64,000 nt of DNA from JBMYTN01 sp049604415 (lineage in GTDB: Bacteria; Pseudomonadota; Alphaproteobacteria; Rhodospirillales; Rhodospirillaceae). Every line of letters begins with the position of its first letter. The stretch's first letter is position 1. Position numbers and translations under genes: made by a program. The notes below the pieces were generated by a model. That model worked only from the letters and a program-made list of their open reading frames with translations, made no database searches and was not told where the DNA came from. The DNA lies in assembly GCA_049604415.1 (NCBI GenBank), contig JBMYTN010000013.1:28569-92568 (forward strand). The letters run 5' to 3'. Of the stretch, positions 17,505 through 26,210 are shown piece by piece.

Positions 17505-18902
17505 GTGGTGAACAGAAGCAAGGTCATGGCTTTGGGTTGGGCAAAATGTTGCGCGCTGGGGACGGTTCTCCTTTTGGCATCCACTGCCTTTTGGACCAGT
17601 GCAGGCAACGCCCAACAGGCTGATCCGGATCAGCCAAATGTCCTACCCACGGAGCCTGCGGCCCCCGTCATTGACCCGACCGCCCTGCGCAATGGCCTGG
17701 CCCAGGCTGCGCGCTATGTGCAAATCGGCCGTCCGGACGACGCCTACCAAGTGCTGCTGCCCTTGGCGGAGGCCGGATCAGTGCCCGCCATGCGCACCCT
17801 GGCGCTGATCGATGTTTTGCCCGCCGGGACCTCCCGCAAAGCCGCGCGCGCCGTGCCTTGGCTGCGCAAGGCCCATGCGCAGGGAGATCCGATCGCCACA
17901 GTGCTATTGGCCCGGGAATTGGCGGCCGGGCAAGGGGCAAACCCCGATCTGGCAACGGCGCAAACCTTGGCCAATGCCGCAGGGCGAAGCCAAGATCCGC
18001 TGGCGCGGTCCTTGGCGGCAGCCCTTTGGGCGGGCTGGGGCGAGGCCGGATCGGTGCCCCCACGCCAAGCCTTTGAAACCGCGCTGCAGATCCTCAACAG
18101 TGTCGGCGATGACCAAGTCAATGCGACCGACCGGGGCGTGCTGCTGTGGCGCTATCAACGGGCGCTCCAGGACAGCGGCCTGGGAGCCGCCGACGGACTG
18201 GCATTGACCCCGGCTATCAAACAGGATTTTGGCGCTGGCGCTGCAAGCCAGGATCCGGTTGCCCTGGCCGCTCTGGCCCTGATCCTGGCGGCGGAAGGAT
18301 CGGCCCAGGATGCACTGGTTCTGCTCGACCAAACCTCGGCGCGTCACCATCCCCGGGTGTTGGCGGCACGGGGTTGGATCCAGGTCCGCCATGGCGGCCA
18401 GCAAGCGGTCCTGAGCGGTCTCAAACTGCTCTCCGATCTGGCCCAGACCGGGGATCTGGATGCTGCCGTGTATTTGGCCAAGCTGGCCACCCAAGGCCAG
18501 CCCGGTGCCTTCCCCCCGGACGAAGCCCTGGCCCGACGCTGGTTTGATCATCTGGCGGACCGTCAGGACCCCCGGGGCACCCTTGGTTTGGCCCGGCTCG
18601 AATTGCGGGACAACCCGGATCTGGGCAAGGCACTGCTGCAAAACGCCGCCCGCAATGGCGAACGGGAAGCGATGGATGACCTGGCCGCCCTGTTGAGCAC
18701 CGATCATTTGGGACTCGGGGATCGCCAATTGGCGGTTTTGTGGCAAGATCGGGCTGCGCTGCCAGCGCTCGGCTTGCTGCGGGTGCCGCCCCTGGCTCCG
18801 GCTGGACAATGGGCGATGCCCGGCGCCCCGCAGCCCGGCGACTTCTTGTCTCGCACACTGAGCCCAGTCTTTTCACCCGGAACGGATCCTTCAGCCCGAT
18901 GA
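17505..18902 (+). CDS. secreted Sel1/TPR-type helical repeat protein
   Basis: A 465-residue protein with a signal peptide (charged start, hydrophobic core LGTVLLLASTAFW, cleavage after GNA). The mature part is a run of Sel1-like helical repeats, for example ALARRWFDHLADRQDPRGTLGLARLEL and LGKALLQNAARNGEREAMDDLAALL. Sel1 repeats mediate protein contacts; no catalytic motif is visible. Its stop overlaps the start of the REC-HPt gene as ATGA, so the two products are probably made together. Start choice is uncertain between GTG 17505 and ATG 17526; the longer form has the better n-region. Confidence 0.65.
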   Translation: MVNRSKVMALGWAKCCALGTVLLLASTAFWTSAGNAQQADPDQPNVLPTEPAAPVIDPTALRNGLAQAARYVQIGRPDDAYQVLLPLAEAGSVPAMRTLALIDVLPAGTSRKAARAVPWLRKAHAQGDPIATVLLARELAAGQGANPDLATAQTLANAAGRSQDPLARSLAAALWAGWGEAGSVPPRQAFETALQILNSVGDDQVNATDRGVLLWRYQRALQDSGLGAADGLALTPAIKQDFGAGAASQDPVALAALALILAAEGSAQDALVLLDQTSARHHPRVLAARGWIQVRHGGQQAVLSGLKLLSDLAQTGDLDAAVYLAKLATQGQPGAFPPDEALARRWFDHLADRQDPRGTLGLARLELRDNPDLGKALLQNAARNGEREAMDDLAALLSTDHLGLGDRQLAVLWQDRAALPALGLLRVPPLAPAGQWAMPGAPQPGDFLSRTLSPVFSPGTDPSAR

Positions 18903-19792
18903 TCGCCCCTGATAAACCCCTAAGCGGCCTGTCGATCCTGCTGGCGGAGGATGTGGAGATCAACCGCACCATCCTGATCTCCCTGTTGCAGGACGCCGGA
19001 GCCAAAGTCACCGGGGTCGTCAATGGGCAGGACGCCTCAAGAGCGATCACCCCGCCACGGGCCTATGATTTTGTCTTGATGGATTTGCATATGCCGGTGA
19101 TGGATGGCTTAGAGGCCACCATAAGCATTCGCAGCCAGGACGATCCGGACTGCGCGACCATCCCGATCATCATCCTCAGCGCCGATCCGGACCCGGAGCA
19201 AAAGGCCGCCTTGCGGGAGGCCGGGGTCAATGGCCTGCTGGCCAAACCGATGGAGCTGGAGGCCTTGGCCAGCCTGTTGCGAGAGGTCCTGCCCGAGCGT
19301 CCTGAAGATGGCCCCTCTGCCAGCGACACCGCCCGGCATGCTGCGACCACAATGGATCGTGCGCCACAGGCTTCGGCCCCGGTTACCCCCGTCCCGTCAA
19401 CACCAACCGCTGCTGCGTCGGGGTCTTCCTCAGGGGCGGAGATCGATCTGAAAAAGCTGTCGGACTATGCCGGGCTGTTCGGTCCAGAAGGCTTAGGCGA
19501 TCTGGTCACCCTGTTCGCCACCCAAGGCCCGGATCTGGCGGGCGAGATCGCCCAGGCCATGGGGGACCCAGCCAACAGCGCCGCTGCAGATCTGGATGCC
19601 GCCATTTCGGCGGCACACAAGCTGGCCAGCGCGGCAGGCTCTTTGGGTTTGGTGGAGCTGGAAACCCGCTGTCGCGCCTTTGAAGCCGCACCGGATAACG
19701 ACCTGTTGGTCGACATCACCCGGCTGGTGGGCGATTCCCTTGCGGGGCTGCAGGCGTTTCTCGCCGGGCTGGACCCGGAAGAGCGGCTTTAA
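18899..19792 (+). CDS. response regulator receiver plus HPt phosphotransfer protein
   Basis: A 297-residue cytoplasmic protein. Residues about 12-130 are a receiver domain (SILLAEDVEINRTIL, phosphoacceptor Asp in FVLMDLHMPVMDGLEA, Lys in LLAKPMELE). A Pro/Ser/Thr/Ala-rich linker (about 140-185) follows, then an HPt domain with the phosphorylatable His in SAAHKLASAAGSLGL. No kinase domain or DNA-binding domain is present, so it is a phosphorelay intermediate. Translation is coupled to the upstream Sel1-type gene. The cognate kinase is not apparent; the adjacent OmpR-type regulator is on the other strand. Confidence 0.85.
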   Translation: MIAPDKPLSGLSILLAEDVEINRTILISLLQDAGAKVTGVVNGQDASRAITPPRAYDFVLMDLHMPVMDGLEATISIRSQDDPDCATIPIIILSADPDPEQKAALREAGVNGLLAKPMELEALASLLREVLPERPEDGPSASDTARHAATTMDRAPQASAPVTPVPSTPTAAASGSSSGAEIDLKKLSDYAGLFGPEGLGDLVTLFATQGPDLAGEIAQAMGDPANSAAADLDAAISAAHKLASAAGSLGLVELETRCRAFEAAPDNDLLVDITRLVGDSLAGLQAFLAGLDPEERL

Positions 19793-19819
19793 CGGCCCAG
19801 CCTCTTATCCGTCAGTCCG

Positions 19820-20665
19820 CTATTCGATGGTCTCAGCAAACATATAGCCGACGCCGGGCACGGTCAGGATGAAATCCGGCGCTTTGGGGTCATCGCCCAA
19901 TTTGCGGCGCAACCGTCCGATCAGCACATCGACGCTGCGGTCGGTGGAGGCGGAGTCGGACCCGCCGATCCCATCCATCAACTGATCCCGGGTCAGAGCA
20001 TTGCCGGGCCGTTCCACCAAGGTGGTCAGCAGGCCAAACTCGCCAGGGGTTAAGGTGACCATCTCGCCCTCGGGATTGGTCAGGCGGCGCTTGGCCAGAT
20101 CCAGACTCCAGCCCCGGAAACGCCGCTGCATCCCGGCATTGGCGCTGGGTGTGTCCGGGCGGGCGCGTAAGCGGCGCAGCAAATTGCGCACGCGCACGGT
20201 CAACTCACGCAAGTGGAACGGCTTGGTGACATAGTCATCCGCGCCGATCTCCAAACCGACAATCCGGTCGATATCTTCCTTGCGGGAGGTCAACATGATC
20301 AGCCCGATGGTATNNNNNNNNNNNNNNNNNNNNNNNNNNNNNNNNNNNNNNNNNNNNNNNNNNNNCTCCCGAGCCAAGTCAAACCCGCTGGCATCAGGCA
20401 GGTTGATGTCGAGCAAGATCACATCGACCTCAGCCTCCGACTCCTCCAAAACCTGGCGCATTTCGGACCCGCTGCCAGCCTCGGACACCACAAAGCCCTC
20501 GACCCGGAAGGTTTTCGCCACCGCCGTACGGGTGATCATTTCATCATCGACCACCAAAACATGGCCTTGGGCCGTGCCCGGGGACGCACCATGGCCAGCT
20601 TCGGCACTCGGAGGCGCGCCTTTATAGGGAAAACCGCGATCGGTCGGGTTGGACGGAAGACTCAT
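19820..20665 (-). CDS. OmpR family response regulator (interrupted by an N gap)
   Basis: A regulator of about 281 residues as written. The receiver domain shows VLVVDDEMITRTAV, the phosphoacceptor Asp in VILLDINLPDASG, and TKPFHLREL; the C terminus is a winged helix (LTPGEFGLLTTLVERPG, RSVDVLIGRLRRKLGDD, GVGYMF). The N run at 20314-20365 breaks the coding sequence just after FDLARE. TorR/OmpR-type proteins have only about five residues before the following TIGLIMLTS, while the Ns imply 18 codons, so the gap size is not real. ATG 20665 has GGAG nine bases upstream; ATG 20680 is the alternative. No kinase gene is adjacent. Confidence 0.82.
   Translation of the reverse strand: MSLPSNPTDRGFPYKGAPPSAEAGHGASPGTAQGHVLVVDDEMITRTAVAKTFRVEGFVVSEAGSGSEMRQVLEESEAEVDVILLDINLPDASGFDLAREXXXXXXXXXXXXXXXXXXTIGLIMLTSRKEDIDRIVGLEIGADDYVTKPFHLRELTVRVRNLLRRLRARPDTPSANAGMQRRFRGWSLDLAKRRLTNPEGEMVTLTPGEFGLLTTLVERPGNALTRDQLMDGIGGSDSASTDRSVDVLIGRLRRKLGDDPKAPDFILTVPGVGYMFAETIE
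20314..20365. other. assembly gap of 52 N
   Basis: Unknown bases inside the receiver domain of the OmpR-type regulator. The reading frame is kept on both sides only because 52 is compatible with the flanking bases; comparison with related receivers suggests that far fewer bases are truly missing. Confidence 0.95.
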
Positions 20666-20863
20666 GGGGGACGGCTCCATTGCCGAATATCGCGCTGTTG
20701 CGATACCACTCTTGGGAAATTGGCACGACGTGCGCCTATCTTGTTTACATCTATTTACAATGATTCCGCACCATTCGCCAGCCCCGAAAATCAGGTTTAC
20801 GACTGCGTGGTAGATTTGCGGTTCGATCGGTCATTGAATGACATAGCGACAACAGGGTTGGTC

Positions 20864-21136
20864 ATGACCTTAAATGAATTGCGCACCCAGCTGGCGGGCC
20901 GCACCAAACTGCCCAAAGGGGTCTGTTCAGATGTGGTGGATGTTTTGCTGGCAACCATGATCTCCGGGCTGTCCGAGGGCAAAAAAGTCCAGGTACGGGA
21001 TTTCGGCACCTTCGAAACCACCATCCGGGCCGGATGGACCGGGCGGGATCCCCGCTCGGGCGAGGAGGTGGAGATCAAACCGGCCAAGACGGTCAAATTC
21101 CGAGCCAGCCAAGCCTTGCGCAGGGCCTTGGATTAG
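20864..21136 (+). CDS. HU/IHF family DNA-binding protein
   Basis: A 90-residue nucleoid protein. Key parts are the N-terminal helices (MTLNELRTQLAGRTKLPKG), the DFGTFETTIRAGWTGRDPRSGE arm region and the C-terminal KTVKFRASQALRRAL. The RxxR-P-x-tGe arm, here GRDPRSGE, is the DNA-bending element in this family. It looks like HU rather than IHF-alpha or -beta, but the first 20 residues are divergent, so the assignment stays at family level. It is divergent from the OmpR-type regulator across a 198-base gap. Confidence 0.85.
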   Translation: MTLNELRTQLAGRTKLPKGVCSDVVDVLLATMISGLSEGKKVQVRDFGTFETTIRAGWTGRDPRSGEEVEIKPAKTVKFRASQALRRALD

Positions 21137-21248
21137 GCCTTGGGTTGGTCTGTCAAAGTTTTGCCTTACCATTAGGGTAGGTTCAGTACCCTGTTTGGGG
21201 TCCCCTCTCAGGACGACATCACGACATATCACAAGGAAGGACCGGCAG

Positions 21249-21431
21249 ATGGGTCTCGAGATTGGCTTTTTTGGTTTGATTTGGCTGGCATTTTTGATCT
21301 GGGCCGGGATCCATGTCATCAACAGCAATTCCGCCATGCTGCTCAAAGTCATCTGGATCCTAGCCCTGATCTTCCTGCCTTTGATCAGCTTTATCTGCTG
21401 GCTGTTGTTCGGCCCCCGTTCGGCCAAATAG
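21249..21431 (+). CDS. small PLDc_N domain membrane protein
   Basis: A 60-residue protein with two hydrophobic segments (IGFFGLIWLAFLIWAGIHVI and LLKVIWILALIFLPLISFICWLLFG in part) and a GPR-rich end. The pattern LxxIW...LPxxGxxxWxxxGPR is that of the phospholipase D N-terminal (PLDc_N) membrane anchor, found alone in many small proteins. GGAAGG about eleven bases upstream decides ATG 21249. Function is unknown; it is probably an inner-membrane protein. Confidence 0.75.
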   Translation: MGLEIGFFGLIWLAFLIWAGIHVINSNSAMLLKVIWILALIFLPLISFICWLLFGPRSAK

Positions 21432-21513
21432 AGCACTTTCAAAAAAATACTCGGGGGTGCCTACGTGGCCCCCCCAAGAGGACCACGAGAGCCGTGTTTG
21501 ATCTAATTGGACT

Positions 21514-22521
21514 CTAACCCTTCAGCTCGTCATAGAGGGCATTGAGCACCCGAACCACCTCGTCGGCCACCGCCTTGTCCTGATCGCTGCGCCCGGACAT
21601 TTTGTCCGGGTGATAGGCGATGACATGTTTGCGATAGACCTTGCGCAACCGTTCCGGCAAGCCCCGATCCGACAGCGGTTCTTTGTGGGCGGCCTCGGCG
21701 GCCTTGGCCCGGGCAGCCTGGGCGTCAGCCTCTTTTTTCAAAGCCGAGATCTCCGCCTGCGCCGCTTTAAGCTTTTTGGCCAAAGCCGCCAGTTCGGCCT
21801 CCGCAGCCTTTTCCTTCTCTTTGTCTTTTTCGCCGTCCTTGGCCTTGGCCTTGCCTTTGGCTTTGCCCTTGGGCTTGTCAGCCTCTGGAGCGGCCTCGGC
21901 CTGGACGATCGCGCCTGAGGAAAACAGCAACCGACCGGCATGGTCCTTCTGCCAGGTAAAATCAGCCCCGGCTTCGGAGGCCAGCACCAACTCGACCTCG
22001 ATGGCGTGGCGTTGCTCGGTCACGGTGAAGGGCGGCAACCAGCCGCCACCCTCGCCCTTGGCATCCTGAACCGCCAACACTGCCAGGAGCAGATCTGCTG
22101 TGACCTGCAGCGGTGTGGCCTTGAGCAAGGGAACCAAGCGGTCGCGGACAAACCCCGCCAAACGGGTCGGCCCCCGGCGGCTAACACCAAAAAAATCGTT
22201 CTGCTCAACAATGCCATAGGCGGTTTTATAGGGCGCTTTTTTGACCGCCCGGGTCAGCAGGTCAATGGCGTCCTCTTCCTTGACCACATGCGGCACGGTC
22301 ACCAGAAACCATTGTTTCCGAATGATAATATCTTCACCCAACAGCATGGCCACCGGGCGGGGATGGTAAAAAGCCTCGATATAGGCCTTGCCCGCCTGAT
22401 TGGGCCAGGCGGCATGGATCTTCTCCAGATCCACTTTATCCGGCGGAAAATGGGTCCCGACCCGCAGCAGAAGCTTATCCAGGGCCTCCTGCTCCGACGG
22501 ATCGAACTTGTCCGATGACAC
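21514..22521 (-). CDS. J-domain protein with a novel N-terminal region
   Basis: A 335-residue protein. The last 55 residues form a J domain with the HPD motif in KHVIAYHPDKMSG, so it should recruit a DnaK-type Hsp70. A lysine/alanine-rich, coiled-coil stretch (about 215-285) precedes it. The first 200 residues are a compact domain that I do not recognise (LGEDIIIRKQWFLVTVPHVV, AYGIVEQNDFFGVSRRGPTR). A GTG start at 22521 follows GAAGGA nine bases upstream. The gene is downstream of, and on the same strand as, a small helical protein gene. Confidence 0.75.
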   Translation of the reverse strand: MSSDKFDPSEQEALDKLLLRVGTHFPPDKVDLEKIHAAWPNQAGKAYIEAFYHPRPVAMLLGEDIIIRKQWFLVTVPHVVKEEDAIDLLTRAVKKAPYKTAYGIVEQNDFFGVSRRGPTRLAGFVRDRLVPLLKATPLQVTADLLLAVLAVQDAKGEGGGWLPPFTVTEQRHAIEVELVLASEAGADFTWQKDHAGRLLFSSGAIVQAEAAPEADKPKGKAKGKAKAKDGEKDKEKEKAAEAELAALAKKLKAAQAEISALKKEADAQAARAKAAEAAHKEPLSDRGLPERLRKVYRKHVIAYHPDKMSGRSDQDKAVADEVVRVLNALYDELKG

Positions 22522-22597
22522 GTGGGGAATTCCTTCAAGGGGCCGCGCACCGCCCGACCGGGCGGCGTGGCAACACCAGCATCAAATCTGTCAGAGT

Positions 22598-22933
22598 TTA
22601 GGTATAGCGCAGCATGGTATGCCAGAAGGAAAACAGCGGAGCGGCGGCCTGGGTGATCGAAACCTGGGCGTTTTCGACCTCCTGCAGGGCCTTCTGCTTG
22701 GCCTTCGCCACCGCCTTGGCCTCGGCTGCTGCACGCAGGGCGGCTTGACGGCGCTCTTCAATAACCGCGCGCACTTCCGAACGCGCCTCCGCCAGTTCCA
22801 TATTCGGCGGCAAGAGGGCAGTCAACGCCCGGTCGTCCCTTAACAGGGTGTCCAGGACGTCGCCGGAAATGTCATCCAGGCGTTGAGAAAACTGCACACT
22901 CTGGGTGCCGACAATCTCATCCATGGTCAACAT
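22598..22933 (-). CDS. small helical protein of unknown function
   Basis: A 111-residue protein that is almost entirely alpha-helical and Ala/Glu/Gln-rich (VRAVIEERRQAALRAAAEAK and following), with a hydrophobic C-terminal end (APLFSFWHTMLRYT). I do not recognise the family; phasin-like or coiled-coil proteins have similar composition. GAGGAGG seven bases before ATG 22933 supports it as a real gene. It lies between folC and the J-domain gene on the same strand. Confidence 0.65.
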   Translation of the reverse strand: MLTMDEIVGTQSVQFSQRLDDISGDVLDTLLRDDRALTALLPPNMELAEARSEVRAVIEERRQAALRAAAEAKAVAKAKQKALQEVENAQVSITQAAAPLFSFWHTMLRYT

Positions 22934-23013
22934 TGGCTTGCCTCCTCGTCATTTCGCAGGTGCAGCATAGCAAGCGCGAACAAGGGAGGGAAGCTGCAAG
23001 AAGGTTAGGGGTA

Positions 23014-24324
23014 TTATCGACCCCCGGTGTTGAACTGACGCAACACCTCTGCCGCCAGGATCAAAGATCCTGTGATCAGAATGGGAGAATGGCCGCCCGA
23101 TCGGGCTTGACCCCGCAGTCGGTCCAAGGCTTGCCCAACCGATGAGGCAACAGAGACCGCCTCAACACCCGCAAGCCGTGCATCCTCTGCCAGTCGATCT
23201 GGCGGCACCCCTTGGCCGGTGCCATCAAAGGAGCCTTCGGCCAGCGGGACGCAGACCACATGGCGCAGACTCGGACCCAAAGCGCGCAGGAACTCTCCCC
23301 GGTCTTTGCTGTCGAGCATGCCGATCACCGCATCCACAAAGGGAAACCCCTCCGCCTTCAGGGCCTCGACCATCGCCTGGGCCGCATGGGCGTTGTGACC
23401 ACCATCGACCCAAAGCCCCACATCCACTTGCTGGAGGCGACCCGGCCAATCGATGGTCGCGACCATGGTTTGCGCCACGCCTGGATCCGGTTCGGAGCGA
23501 CCCGTCCGGGCACAAAAGGCTTTCAAGGCCGACCAGGCGAGCGCCGCATTGGCCTGCTGATGCGGACCGATCAATCTAAGGGAAACCGGCGCACCGACAT
23601 CCTGCCAAGCGGCCTCGATCTCGGCAAAACTGCGGAGCGGCGCGCCCAAGCTCTCAGCTTCCTGTTCAATGACCGCCAGGGCTTCCGGTGCTTGGGGACC
23701 TATCATCGCGGGCACAGCGGCGCGCAAAATCCCGGCCTTGGTCCGGGCGATGCTGGCGAGATCCGGGCCGAGAAAGCCACAATGGTCCAGACCAACCGGG
23801 GTGATCACACTGACCGCCGGGTCGGGAATGACATTGGTCGCATCATCGCGGCCACCCATGCCGACCTCCAACAGCGTGACATCCGCTGAAATGGAAGAAA
23901 ACGCGACAAAGGCCGCTGCGGTCGAACGCTCAAAAAAGGAGAGCGGCGGGAGTGCCAGCGTTCCGGCGGGCTCGGACAGCGACTCCAACAAATCGGCGAG
24001 CCGATCCGGTGCGATCAGATCACCGGCGACCCGGAAGCGCTCGGTAAAGCTGAGCAAATGCGGCGAAGTATAGGCATGGACCGTCAGCCCCATCGCCTCC
24101 AGCCCGGCACGCAGAAAAGCGCAGACGGATCCCTTGCCATTGGTGCCCGCCACATGGATCACCGGCGGCAGCCGGGTCTGCGGTGCCCCCAACCCCTCAA
24201 GCGCCCGGCGCAACCGGTCCAAAGACAGGTCAATGCCCGCTTGGCCCTGCTGCTTCAGCCGGGCCACGGTTGCGTCTAGACGGAGATGGTCTGGGCTGTG
24301 GGCCTCGGCCATGGGGCCGGTCAC
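23014..24324 (-). CDS. folC: bifunctional folylpolyglutamate synthase / dihydrofolate synthase
   Basis: A 436-residue Mur-ligase family enzyme that adds glutamate to dihydropteroate and to reduced folates. Visible features are the P-loop in HVAGTNGKGSVCAFL, the ATP-binding TSPHLLSFTERFRV region, LEVGMGGRDDATNVI and the C-terminal DGGHNAHA. GTG 24324 overlaps the accD stop as GTGA and gives the coupled start; ATG 24312 four codons later is an equally reasonable start. It completes the trp-accD-folC gene string typical of alphaproteobacteria. Confidence 0.92.
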   Translation of the reverse strand: MTGPMAEAHSPDHLRLDATVARLKQQGQAGIDLSLDRLRRALEGLGAPQTRLPPVIHVAGTNGKGSVCAFLRAGLEAMGLTVHAYTSPHLLSFTERFRVAGDLIAPDRLADLLESLSEPAGTLALPPLSFFERSTAAAFVAFSSISADVTLLEVGMGGRDDATNVIPDPAVSVITPVGLDHCGFLGPDLASIARTKAGILRAAVPAMIGPQAPEALAVIEQEAESLGAPLRSFAEIEAAWQDVGAPVSLRLIGPHQQANAALAWSALKAFCARTGRSEPDPGVAQTMVATIDWPGRLQQVDVGLWVDGGHNAHAAQAMVEALKAEGFPFVDAVIGMLDSKDRGEFLRALGPSLRHVVCVPLAEGSFDGTGQGVPPDRLAEDARLAGVEAVSVASSVGQALDRLRGQARSGGHSPILITGSLILAAEVLRQFNTGGR

Positions 24325-25322
24325 GCCTTGGGGTCAGACTCCGGGGCCGGATCGGCGGAAACCGGCACCACATCCTGCGGGTCGGCGCCCGCCTCAGCGG
24401 CTTCGCTCCCCTCCTCAGCGGGCTCTTCCGACGCGCTGTCGTCGGTCGGGAAGGCCAGAACCTCGGCGGGTGGGTTGGGTCGGCAGAGCAAGGACAACAC
24501 CGTGCCCAAGGTCTCTTTCAGCTCATGGCGCGGCACCACCATGTCGACCATGCCATGTTCGCGCAGATATTCGGCGCGCTGGAAACCATCGGGCAGGGTT
24601 TCGCGGATGGTTTGCTCGATCACCCGGGCCCCGGCAAACCCGATCACCGCCCCCGGTTCGGCAATGGCCACATCGCCGAGCATGGCAAAGGAGGCCGACA
24701 CGCCGCCGGTGGTCGGGTCGGTCAGCAGCACGATATAGGGCAGGCCCGCATCCTTGACCTCTTCCACCGCCACGGTGGTCCGGGCCATTTGCATCAGGGA
24801 CAAAATGCCTTCCTGCATCCGCGCCCCGCCAGAGGCCGGGATCACGATCAAAGGGCTGTCCTGGGTCTTGGCCAGATTGGCGGCCACAACAATGGCTTCG
24901 CCCACCGCCATGCCCATGGAGCCGCCCATAAAGGCGAAGTCAAAGGCCGCGACCACGGTCGGGATGCCGTTGATCTTGCCATGCACCACCTTGATGGCGT
25001 CCTGGGCTCCGGTTTTAGATTGGGCTTCCTTCAGGCGGTCGCTATAGCGCTTCAGGTCGCGGAATTTCAGCGGATCGACGGCCGCTTTCGGCAATTCCAC
25101 GGCGTCATACTGCGCCTCGTCAAACAACAGCTCCAAGCGGGCTTTCAGGGTCAAGCGCAGATGGTGGCCGCACGCGGTACAGACATATTGGTTGGCGGCC
25201 ATTTCCTTATGGAAGACCATTTGGCCGCAGGCTGGGCATTTATCCCAAAGGTTCTCGGGGACTTCCTTCGGTCCAACCAGCTCCCGGATTTTCGGACGGA
25301 CATAATTGGTCAGCCAGTTCAA
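24321..25322 (-). CDS. accD: acetyl-CoA carboxylase carboxyltransferase subunit beta
   Basis: A 333-residue subunit that transfers carboxyl from biotin to acetyl-CoA in fatty-acid synthesis. The N-terminal zinc ribbon is intact (CPACG and CTACG), followed by the crotonase-like fold with MGGSMGMAVGEAI and ASGGARMQEG. The start is a TTG: family members begin MNWLTNYVRPKI, which is exactly what the TTG gives, and AGGAGG lies five bases upstream. The last 45 residues are an acidic, Glu/Ala-rich tail. Partner AccA is not in the window. Confidence 0.95.
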   Translation of the reverse strand: MNWLTNYVRPKIRELVGPKEVPENLWDKCPACGQMVFHKEMAANQYVCTACGHHLRLTLKARLELLFDEAQYDAVELPKAAVDPLKFRDLKRYSDRLKEAQSKTGAQDAIKVVHGKINGIPTVVAAFDFAFMGGSMGMAVGEAIVVAANLAKTQDSPLIVIPASGGARMQEGILSLMQMARTTVAVEEVKDAGLPYIVLLTDPTTGGVSASFAMLGDVAIAEPGAVIGFAGARVIEQTIRETLPDGFQRAEYLREHGMVDMVVPRHELKETLGTVLSLLCRPNPPAEVLAFPTDDSASEEPAEEGSEAAEAGADPQDVVPVSADPAPESDPKA

Positions 25323-25373
25323 ATGGACCTCCTGAAATCAACCCTATCGCCTCCCCCGCGTTGAAGCGGGTGG

Positions 25374-26210
25374 TCAGGCAGTCTGTTTTTCCGGCGCGGG
25401 CTCGCGCACGGCGCTGGCAAGTTCGCCAACAAATCCCAACACATCTTCCCCGGCCCCGATCCGCTTGACAATGGCGGAGCCGACCACCGCAGCATCCCCG
25501 ATCCGCGACATTTCCGCAGCCTGCTCCGGCGTGTTGACCCCAAAGCCAATGGCCACCGGCAAGTCGGTATGGGCGCGGATTTGGTCGACGGCTTTTTCCA
25601 CCACGCCTGCATCGGCGGAGCGCGTCCCAGTAATCCCGGTGATGGAGACGTAATAAACGAAACCGCCCGCTTGCTCCAGCACCACCGGCAATCTGGCGGC
25701 ATCGGTGGTCGGGGTGGCGAGAAAGACGAAGTGCAAACCGACGTCGTTCAGATAAGGCACCAGCTCGCCGCATTCCTCCGGCGGCATATCGACAATGATC
25801 ACCCCGTCAGCCCCGGCCTCGGCGGCGTCTTTGGCAAAGGCTTCCGGGCCATGGATATAGATCGGATTGTAGTAGCCCATCAGCACCACCGGGGTATCGG
25901 GATCCCCGGCACGGAAGGCCTTCAAAATGTCCAGGGTGTCGCGCAGGGTCGTGCCCTTGGCCAAGGCCCGCAAGGCCGCTGCTTGGATCGCTGGGCCGTC
26001 GGCCATGGGATCTGAAAACGGCATGCCCAGCTCGATGACATCCGCCCCCGCTTCCGGCAGCCCCTTCAGGATCTCCAGCGCCGTTGCCGGATCCGGATCC
26101 CCAGCCATCAAATAGGTCACCAAACCGCCCCGGCCCTCGGCCTTCAGAGCGGCAAAACGTTTTGCCAAACGATCACCTGTAGCGGGATTGGTACCGTTGC
26201 CGCCCGCCAT
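25374..26210 (-). CDS. trpA: tryptophan synthase alpha chain
   Basis: A 278-residue TIM-barrel subunit that cleaves indole-3-glycerol phosphate. The catalytic glutamate is in DVIELGMPFSDPMADGP, whose FSDP supplies the catalytic aspartate; phosphate-binding GFGVNTPEQAA is near the C terminus. The ATG overlaps the trpB stop as ATGA, so the two subunits of the synthase are made together. It is followed, 51 bases later, by accD. Confidence 0.95.
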   Translation of the reverse strand: MAGGNGTNPATGDRLAKRFAALKAEGRGGLVTYLMAGDPDPATALEILKGLPEAGADVIELGMPFSDPMADGPAIQAAALRALAKGTTLRDTLDILKAFRAGDPDTPVVLMGYYNPIYIHGPEAFAKDAAEAGADGVIIVDMPPEECGELVPYLNDVGLHFVFLATPTTDAARLPVVLEQAGGFVYYVSITGITGTRSADAGVVEKAVDQIRAHTDLPVAIGFGVNTPEQAAEMSRIGDAAVVGSAIVKRIGAGEDVLGFVGELASAVREPAPEKQTA

